Shown: piece after piece, positions 57,858-64,000 of the stretch | Position numbering within the stretch: position 1 is the first letter of the stretch | How the letters are laid out: the number at the start of each line of letters is the position of its first letter | NCBI GenBank assembly: GCA_030145845.1 | Contig: JAIXHJ010000007.1 | Coordinates: 124,001 to 188,000, forward strand | Length of the DNA: 64,000 bases | DNA from: Pseudomonadota bacterium | GTDB lineage: Bacteria > Pseudomonadota > Gammaproteobacteria > Pseudomonadales > Oceanobacteraceae | Direction: 5' to 3' | Notes under the pieces: model-generated | What the model was told of the DNA's origin: nothing | Seen by the model: only the letters and a program-made list of their open reading frames with translations | The model's database searches: none | Program-made: the position numbers and the translations under genes

Positions 57858-58973
57858 ATGCTCAGGGACGAGCTGTTACGGGCCTGGTGGCGTCTTTCAC
57901 GCCTGCCGGGCGTCGGCAATGTCACCCTCAATGAGATCCGCAGCCAGCTGGATCATCCTGCCGCATTACTCTCCTGCACCGCTGAACAACTGATTGCCAT
58001 GGGGCTGAAACCGGCGGCGGCGCAACGCTGGGCGCAGGACCGTTCTCTGGACGACGGCTTTCAGCAGCTGCAGCAATGGCGTCAGCATAACCGCTGCGGC
58101 GTGATGCTGGCCGGTATTGCACCGTATCCGGAAGCTCTGGCCAGCCTGCGGGATGCGCCTCTGTTCCTGTATTACCATGGCGACCTGCAAGCCCTGCAAC
58201 AGCCGATGATTGCCATGGTCGGCAGCCGTAATCCGACACCTTATGGACTGGAGTGGGCGCAGACAACGGCTGCAGAACTGGCCGCCGCCGGGCTGACGGT
58301 GGTCAGCGGACTGGCACTGGGAGTTGATGGTGCTGCTCACCATGGTGCTGTGCGGGGCGGACGGACCATTGCCGTTCTGGGCAGTGGTCCGGATGTGATT
58401 TATCCACAGCGCCACCTGGGGCTGGCGCAGATGGTGATGCAGAGTGGCCTGCTGTTGGCGGAATTCCCGCCGGGCACTCAGCCCCAGCCGGCGCACTTTC
58501 CGTCACGTAACCGCATCATCAGTGGCATGAGTCTGGGCGTGGTGGTGGTGGAAGCGGCGCTGAAAAGTGGCTCGCTGATTACCGCACGGCTGGCAGCAGA
58601 GCAGGGGCGGGAAGTGTTTGCCCTGCCGGGAGCGGTGACCAACCCGCTCAGTCATGGTTGTCATCAGCTGATCCGTGACGGCGCCTGTCTGGTACAGAGC
58701 GCCGCCGATATTCTGACCGAGCTGGCTCTGCAACCGGCCGGCAGCGGGGCTGGCAGTCAGGTGGCCGGGCAGCAGACAGAACTGCCACTGCAGCCGGAGG
58801 CAGCGGCTCAGGTGCCATCCCTGGTGACGCATATCGACTACACCGCCACCAGTACGGACGTTATCGCCATCCGTTCCGCTCTGTCGATTCCGCAGTTACT
58901 GCCACAGCTGCTGGATCTGGAATTGCAGGGCTGGCTGATGCAGGTTCCGGGCGGCTATATGCGGCTGAAGTAA
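57858..58973 (+). CDS. dprA: DNA-processing protein DprA
   Basis: Binds incoming single-stranded DNA and loads RecA during transformation. It has 371 residues: an N-terminal SAM-like region, a Rossmann-type core with MIAMVGSRNPTPYGLEWA, VVSGLALGVDGAAHHGA and FPSRNRIISGMS, and a C-terminal winged-helix-like domain (from about 315). All core motifs are present, so it is likely functional. It begins 10 bp after the LysM gene. Confidence 0.96.
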   Translation: MLRDELLRAWWRLSRLPGVGNVTLNEIRSQLDHPAALLSCTAEQLIAMGLKPAAAQRWAQDRSLDDGFQQLQQWRQHNRCGVMLAGIAPYPEALASLRDAPLFLYYHGDLQALQQPMIAMVGSRNPTPYGLEWAQTTAAELAAAGLTVVSGLALGVDGAAHHGAVRGGRTIAVLGSGPDVIYPQRHLGLAQMVMQSGLLLAEFPPGTQPQPAHFPSRNRIISGMSLGVVVVEAALKSGSLITARLAAEQGREVFALPGAVTNPLSHGCHQLIRDGACLVQSAADILTELALQPAGSGAGSQVAGQQTELPLQPEAAAQVPSLVTHIDYTATSTDVIAIRSALSIPQLLPQLLDLELQGWLMQVPGGYMRLK

Positions 58974-59133
58974 TGTATTCCCGTCAGATAAGTTCTTTTG
59001 TATTAGACGTTTTCCATCCATGAGTGGTTTTTGTGTCCGTTTGACGCAAAGAAAAACCGTTCAATTCCGCAAAAATCATCACGACTGCTGAACAGACAGA
59101 CGTTCTGTCAGGACATGTCTGCCGCTCAGCCGA

Positions 59134-59139
59134 TACAAT
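59134..59139 (+). promoter_or_regulatory. Putative -10 of the GLUG-repeat gene
   Basis: TACAAT followed by GCCGCCGC, about 67 bp before the ATG. The paralogue downstream has TACAAT followed by TGCGCCGC at a similar position (63496-63501), suggesting a shared promoter type. No good -35 was found. Confidence 0.4.
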
Positions 59140-59205
59140 GCCGCCGCCTGCTGACATAGCTCTCAGGCACAAACGGAGATTGGCTGAAATTCAGGGATGG
59201 TCTTG

Positions 59206-62200
59206 ATGAATAAACTCGTATTTATTCTGTCTGCGCTCGCATTTTTTTCTTCCTCACTGTCTGTTCAGGCCGCTGGTGGCCGCACAGATTACGATCTGGA
59301 TGATGATGGTCTGATTGAGATTAATGATCTCGCCGACCTGCATGAAATCCGCAATAACCTTGATGGTTCCACACTTTACGGCGACAGCAGTGGCTGCCCG
59401 GATAGCGGCTGCAACGGCTTCGAACTGACGGCGGACCTGGATTTCGACACCAATGCCGATGGCGTGATGGATGCCGGTGATGATTACTGGAATGACGGTG
59501 ATGGCTGGGAGCCGGTGGGAAGCTATATAAGCAGTAGCAACAATGACCCCTTTACCGCTGTGTTTGAGGGTAATGGCTACCGCATTCTGAACCTGTATAT
59601 CGACCGCAGCGGGACCTCTTTCGTTGGCTTGTTTGGCTATGCGCAGGGCGCTGATATCCGCAATCTGGGCCTGGCCGGCGTGTTGATGCAGATTACGGCT
59701 TTCAAGTATGTGGGGGGACTGGCTGGTTATATAACGGAAAGTAGTATCGTCAACAGCTACTCAACCGGATCTGTTACGGCTACTTCCAGCTATGCGGGTG
59801 GCCTGATCGGTTATGCTAACAGTACAGTAACCGGCAGTTATGCGGCAGGGCCAGTAAAGGCATATGCCAGTAATAGCTATGTCGGTGGACTGATTGGTTA
59901 TGCAGCGTCTGCCGCCAACGTCAGTAACAGTTATGCCACGGGGTCCGTCAGCGGCAATAGCTATGTAGGCGGGCTGATTGGCTACCTGTCTTCTGACAAC
60001 ACTATTACAAATACGTTCGCGACCGGATACGTCGAGTCAAATTCCCGCGGCGGTGGTCTGATTGGCGATGAAAGTCCTTATACCACCAACATGGTCAGCA
60101 GCAGTTACTGGGCGGAGGACAGCACAGGTCAGGTCTCCAGTGATAACAGCAGTACTGCCGATAGCTATCTGGGCGTTACCCTGGCGGAGCTGCAGTGCCC
60201 GACTGCGGCTGATAACAGTAGCTGCGTCACGGATCTCACGCTGTACTCAGGCTGGGCGGATGCGACTTATAGTGATGGCGATGACAAGGTTGTGGCTTAC
60301 TGGGACTTCGGCACGGGTACTCAACTGCCGGGCCTGAATCTGAACGGCACGGTTTACCGTGACAGTGATGGCGATGGCTCACTGGACGACGATGACGCCT
60401 TTAAAGATAACCCGGCGGCGTCGCTGGATGCGGATGAAGACGGCTACCCGGATGCCTGGACCCTTGGTTGTGATGCCGACTGTATTGCTGCATCCGGTCT
60501 GTCTCTGGACCAGTTCCCGTCTTCTGTAGCTGTCTGGCAGGATGAAGATCTGGATGGCTATCCGGACAGCTGGGCGGATGGCTGTGACAGTGACTGCCAG
60601 GCAGCGTCCGGCCTGACGCTGGACAGCAACCCGGATGACTATGACAACGACGGTCTGACCACAGCAGATGACGATGACGATAATGGCGATGGTGTGACCG
60701 ATGCCGATGCTGATTCGGATGGTCTGATTGACATTGCCTCACTCGAGCAACTGAATGCTATCCGTTACAACCTGAACGGTAGCGGCCTGACGCTGACTGA
60801 GGGCGGTGAGACGGACAGTAGTGGCTGCCCGGCCCACATTATTAACGGTGTGTTACAGAACCTCTGTCGAGGCTACGAACTGACGGTGGATCTGGATTTC
60901 GACACCCACGCCGACGGTGTGATGGATGCCGATGACGATTACTGGAATGACGGTGATGGTTGGGAGCCGCTGGGCGATTACAACGATCCTTTTACGGCTG
61001 TGTTTGAAGGTAACGGTTTCCGGATCCTGAATCTGTATATCGACCGTGGCAGAACCTCTTATGTTGGCTTGTTCGGCTATGCGCGGGGTGCTGATATCCA
61101 TGACCTGGGCCTGACCGGTGCGCTGATGCAGGTCTCTGGCTCTGATTCTGTGGGTGGCCTGGCTGGCCGGACAGAGGGAGGTAATATTACGACCAGCTAC
61201 GCAACCGGGGTTGTTGCTGGATACGAGAATGTGGGTGGCCTGCTTGGTTATGCCGACAGCGGCACAGTAAGCGGCAGTTATGCGACAGGGTCCGTCAGCG
61301 GCAGTACCTCTGTGGGAGGGTTGATTGGTTATGCCTCGACTGATAATACCGTCAGTAACAGTTATGCCACGGGGTCCGTCAGCGGCAGTGGCTTTGTAGG
61401 TGGGTTGATTGGCTACCTGTCTTCTGACAACACTATTACTAATACGTTCGCGACCGGATACGTTGAAGCTGATTACTCAATTGGTGGTCTGATTGGCTAT
61501 AGCCTATATACCACCAACATGGTCAGCAGCAGTTACTGGGCGATGGACAGCACAGGTCAGGCCTCCAGTTCGCGAAGCCTTGCTGCCGATGGTTATCTGG
61601 GAGCTACCCGGGCGGAGCTGCAGTGCCCGACTGCCGCCGATAACAGCAGTTGCGTTACGGATACCACGCTGTACTCAGGTTGGGCCGATGCGACCTACAC
61701 CGATGGAGATAACAAGGTTGTGGCTTACTGGGACTTCGGCACGGGTACTCAACTGCCGGGCCTGAATCTGAACGGCACGGTTTACCGTGACAGTGATGGC
61801 GATGGCTCATTGGACGACGATGATGCCTTTAAAGATAACCCGGCGGCGTTACGGGATATGGATAAAGATGGTTACCCGGATATTTGGAATGTGGGTTGCG
61901 ATGCTGACTGTGTTGCCGCATCGGGTCTGTCTCTGGACCAGTTCCCGTCTTCTGTAGCTGTCTGGCAGGATGAAGATCTGGATGGCTATCCGGACAGCTG
62001 GGCGGATGGCTGCGACAGTGACTGTCAGGCAGCGTCCGGCCTGACGCTGGACAATAATCCGGATGACTACGACAACGACGGTCTGACCACAGCAGATGAC
62101 GATGACGATAATGGCGATGGAGTGACCGATGCCGATGCTGATTCGGATGGTCTGATTGACATTGCCTCACTCGAGCAACTGAATGCTATCCGCTACAATC

Positions 62201-63384
62201 TGGCCGGCAGCGGCCTGACGCTGACTGAGGGCGGTGAGACGGACAGCAGTGGCTGCCCGGCCCGCATTGTTGACGGTGTGCTGCAGAACCTCTGCTGGGG
62301 TTATGAACTGACGGCGGACCTGGATTTCGATACCAATGCCGATGGCGTGATGGATGCTGGTGATGATTACTGGAACGGTGGTGAAGGTTGGGAAACATTA
62401 GGGGGCAGATATAGTAAGTTTTCCTCGAAGTTTGAAGGCAATGGTTACCGGATCGCCAACCTTTATATTAACCGCTCTTCTACGTCCCGCTATATTGGTT
62501 TGTTTGGATATACAGAGGGTGCTGAAATCCGCAATCTGGGATTGTCCGGAGACCTAACACAGGTGACAGGAGGATGGTATGTCGGTGGGCTGGTTGGTTT
62601 CGCGGAATATACGGAGGTAAGTGGAAGCTATATGCATGGTACTGTGACTGCTATTAACGGTGGTGGAGGGGGATTGATTGGTTATGGTGATGAAAGCGCC
62701 TTCACCAATGTCTTCGCAATCGGTGATGTAACGGGCCGCTCATATGCAGGCGGTTTAGTTGGCTATCTCTATGCTTCTGATGTCACTAACGGCTACGCAG
62801 CGGGGAGTGTTTCGGCCACCAGTCGTGCGGGTGGAATCGTTGGCTATGCAAGAGAGGATGCTTCCATCCAATACAGCTATTGGGCAACGGATTCCACTGG
62901 CCAGACAGAGGTTCTGGGCGATGATGATACAACATCTGTTCTGGTACAGAATGCCGGGGTAACACTTGCTGAGCTGCAATGCCCTACTGCCGCCAACGAT
63001 ACCGACTGTGTCTTTGGTACAACCCTGTATCAGGGCTGGGGAAATTACTTTTACTCTGATACAGAAGAAGCGGTCAGTTATTGGCAATTTGGTACTTCCG
63101 AAAATCTGCCTCAGATAGTCTGGTTTAATTATCTTGCTGATCTGGATAGCGATGCTGATGGTGTCATGGATGAGTATGATGCTTTCCCTACCGATGCGAC
63201 TGAAACCACAGATAGCGATGGTGACGGTGTGGGCGACAATACTGACGCTTTCCCTGATGACGCCAGCCGCTGGCAGGCTGAAAGTACTTCCGGTGGCAGC
63301 TCCGGCGGCGGCTCTGTGCTCTGGCTGCTGACTCTGGCACCGCTGGTCCGGGTCGGCCGCCAGGTGCCGAAGCAGGCAGCCTGA
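59206..63384 (+). CDS. Large secreted GLUG-repeat protein with calcium-binding Asp repeats and GlyGly-CTERM-like tail
   Basis: A 1392-residue exported protein: signal peptide (about 1-22, ending VQA), then three similar modules. Each module has an entry segment (DGLIEINDLADLHEIRNNL or DGLIDIASLEQLNAIRYNL), a block of GLUG repeats (e.g. VGGLIGYASTDNTVSNSYAT) and, between modules, Asp-rich thrombospondin type-3-like calcium loops (DYDNDGLTTADDDDDNGDG). Modules repeat at 476 residues. The C terminus is GGSSGGGSVLWLLTLAPLV plus basic residues, like a GlyGly-CTERM signal for rhombosortase processing. Likely a surface or released adhesin. I use the ATG at 59206, since the paralogue has the same leader directly before its ATG; an ATG at 59197 lacks spacing. 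Confidence 0.85.
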   Translation: MNKLVFILSALAFFSSSLSVQAAGGRTDYDLDDDGLIEINDLADLHEIRNNLDGSTLYGDSSGCPDSGCNGFELTADLDFDTNADGVMDAGDDYWNDGDGWEPVGSYISSSNNDPFTAVFEGNGYRILNLYIDRSGTSFVGLFGYAQGADIRNLGLAGVLMQITAFKYVGGLAGYITESSIVNSYSTGSVTATSSYAGGLIGYANSTVTGSYAAGPVKAYASNSYVGGLIGYAASAANVSNSYATGSVSGNSYVGGLIGYLSSDNTITNTFATGYVESNSRGGGLIGDESPYTTNMVSSSYWAEDSTGQVSSDNSSTADSYLGVTLAELQCPTAADNSSCVTDLTLYSGWADATYSDGDDKVVAYWDFGTGTQLPGLNLNGTVYRDSDGDGSLDDDDAFKDNPAASLDADEDGYPDAWTLGCDADCIAASGLSLDQFPSSVAVWQDEDLDGYPDSWADGCDSDCQAASGLTLDSNPDDYDNDGLTTADDDDDNGDGVTDADADSDGLIDIASLEQLNAIRYNLNGSGLTLTEGGETDSSGCPAHIINGVLQNLCRGYELTVDLDFDTHADGVMDADDDYWNDGDGWEPLGDYNDPFTAVFEGNGFRILNLYIDRGRTSYVGLFGYARGADIHDLGLTGALMQVSGSDSVGGLAGRTEGGNITTSYATGVVAGYENVGGLLGYADSGTVSGSYATGSVSGSTSVGGLIGYASTDNTVSNSYATGSVSGSGFVGGLIGYLSSDNTITNTFATGYVEADYSIGGLIGYSLYTTNMVSSSYWAMDSTGQASSSRSLAADGYLGATRAELQCPTAADNSSCVTDTTLYSGWADATYTDGDNKVVAYWDFGTGTQLPGLNLNGTVYRDSDGDGSLDDDDAFKDNPAALRDMDKDGYPDIWNVGCDADCVAASGLSLDQFPSSVAVWQDEDLDGYPDSWADGCDSDCQAASGLTLDNNPDDYDNDGLTTADDDDDNGDGVTDADADSDGLIDIASLEQLNAIRYNLAGSGLTLTEGGETDSSGCPARIVDGVLQNLCWGYELTADLDFDTNADGVMDAGDDYWNGGEGWETLGGRYSKFSSKFEGNGYRIANLYINRSSTSRYIGLFGYTEGAEIRNLGLSGDLTQVTGGWYVGGLVGFAEYTEVSGSYMHGTVTAINGGGGGLIGYGDESAFTNVFAIGDVTGRSYAGGLVGYLYASDVTNGYAAGSVSATSRAGGIVGYAREDASIQYSYWATDSTGQTEVLGDDDTTSVLVQNAGVTLAELQCPTAANDTDCVFGTTLYQGWGNYFYSDTEEAVSYWQFGTSENLPQIVWFNYLADLDSDADGVMDEYDAFPTDATETTDSDGDGVGDNTDAFPDDASRWQAESTSGGSSGGGSVLWLLTLAPLVRVGRQVPKQAA
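59300..62400 (+). repeat. Internal DNA duplication in the GLUG gene, period 1428 bp
   Basis: Near-identical stretches recur 1428 bp apart, for example 60286-60440 with 61714-61868 and 60500-60780 with 61928-62208. Identity is highest across the Asp-rich linkers and lower in GLUG blocks, suggesting recent duplication or gene conversion between modules. Confidence 0.85.
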
Positions 63385-63401
63385 CGGTTGACCGTCTGCA
63401 G

Positions 63402-63434
63402 GCGCCTCTCCGGTCAGTGGGAGGCGCTTTTTTA
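63402..63434 (+). terminator. Intrinsic terminator after the GLUG-repeat gene
   Basis: GCGCCTCTCC, a short loop, then the arm GGGAGGCGC followed by TTTTTT, about 20 bp after the stop. Confidence 0.88.
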
Positions 63435-63461
63435 TCTTGCGATTCACTGACACAAAAGTTT

Positions 63462-63488
63462 TGTAACAGGCATGGAATGGCTGTTACA
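63462..63488. promoter_or_regulatory. Inverted repeat before the second GLUG-type gene
   Basis: TGTAACAG, 11 bp, CTGTTACA: perfect 8-bp arms ending 7 bp before a TACAAT -10-like box (63496-63501). The position around -35 suits an operator. Confidence 0.4.
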
Positions 63489-63561
63489 CACCGGGTACAA
63501 TTGCGCCGCTTTTTGCCCCCTGAAGGTGCATGAAAGCGCTCAAATGATCAGGGATGTTCTT

Positions 63562-64000
63562 ATGTATAAAGTCTTTTTGATGCCCGCGGCCTGCGTTCTG
63601 CTGGCGTCGGCATTGTCAGCACAGGCGGCGGATGGCCGCAGCGATTATGATCTCGACGATAATGGTCTGATTGAGCTCAATGATCTGGCGGATCTGGATG
63701 CTGTCCGCCATTACCCCGATGGATCTGCTCTTTATGGCAGCAGCGCAGGTTGTCCGGCTGCCGGCTGCCGTGGTTTTGAACTGACTGCCGATCTTAACTT
63801 CGATACCGATGCCAATGGCGTTATGGACGCGGCCGATACGTTCTGGAATGACGCTCAGGGCTGGCAGCCGCTGGGCACGCCATCAGCGCCTTTCACCGCG
63901 CTGTTCGATGGCCGGGGTCACGAAATTCTTAACCTGTATATCGACCGGCCGGCGGAACAGCGGGTGGGCCTGTTCGGTGAGGTGCGTGACGCCGATATCC
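63562..64000 (+). CDS. Second GLUG-type secreted protein (5' part; runs off the window)
   Basis: The first 146 codons are present. The product has a signal peptide (about 1-22, ending SAQA) and then DGRSDYDLDDNGLIELNDLADLDAV, closely following the first module of the preceding gene, including the GCPAAGCRGFELTADLNFDT and ILNLYIDR segments. The leader AGGGATGTTCTT before ATG parallels AGGGATGGTCTTG of the upstream gene. It is a tandem paralogue; its length and C-terminal tail lie outside the window. Confidence 0.85.
   Translation, partial: MYKVFLMPAACVLLASALSAQAADGRSDYDLDDNGLIELNDLADLDAVRHYPDGSALYGSSAGCPAAGCRGFELTADLNFDTDANGVMDAADTFWNDAQGWQPLGTPSAPFTALFDGRGHEILNLYIDRPAEQRVGLFGEVRDADI

Noticed and set aside
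59300..62400. Repeated DNA considered as a CRISPR array
   Set aside because: Repeats are long, in frame and encode GLUG/calcium motifs; there are no short uniform repeats with unique spacers and no cas genes.

Overview
The window is the replication-origin region of a gammaproteobacterial chromosome. Gene content and order (atp operon, parBA, rsmG, mnmG, mnmE, yidC, yidD, rnpA, rpmH, dnaA, dnaN, recF, gyrB, then plsC, gmhB, glyS, glyQ, trkH, trkA, rsmB, fmt, def, LysM, dprA) follow the Pseudomonas/Oceanospirillales pattern. I infer a marine Oceanospirillales-like organism; the genus cannot be fixed from the sequence alone.

Left part (1-8.3 kb, minus strand): the 3' portion of atpD is cut off by the window start, followed by atpG, A, H, F, E, B and I behind a good sigma70 promoter (5723-5751), then parB, parA and rsmG. 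An accessory block (8.4-16.9 kb) separates rsmG from mnmG. It holds an MFS transporter, a DODA-type dioxygenase, a cytochrome b561/PepSY/two-component operon, and a MocR regulator divergent from a GNAT, azoreductase and AhpD-like operon. After mnmG comes a non-coding stretch rich in DnaA boxes (18.8-19.2 kb). A second accessory block (19.3-27.2 kb) carries a lipoprotein, a zinc-ribbon/PAS/GGDEF diguanylate cyclase, a TPR-sulfotransferase, a dienelactone hydrolase, a flavin reductase, an HNH nuclease and a COG0523 GTPase. Here the 3' end of mnmE is present twice: once in the intact gene and once as a decayed copy between the GTPase and HNH genes. This marks mnmE as a past insertion site.

Centre (27.2-38.9 kb): mnmE, an NAD(P)-binding protein, yidC, yidD, rnpA and rpmH on minus diverge from dnaA, dnaN, recF and gyrB on plus. 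The 520-bp rpmH-dnaA gap has DnaA boxes and AT-rich tracts and is the more likely oriC. Four parS sites for the locally encoded ParB lie in recF (two) and just after gyrB (two).

Right part (39-59 kb): a small unknown protein, an MscS channel, plsC, gmhB, an inserted c-type cytochrome-like lipoprotein, glyS/glyQ, a soluble histidine kinase with a response-regulator/TPR protein, an LpxL-like acyltransferase, trkH/trkA, rsmB/fmt/def, a LysM protein and dprA. The last 5 kb hold a 1392-residue secreted GLUG-repeat protein. It has a large internal duplication and a GlyGly-CTERM-like tail, and is followed by the start of a tandem paralogue cut by the window end.

I saw no tRNA, rRNA, CRISPR array or complete insertion sequence.
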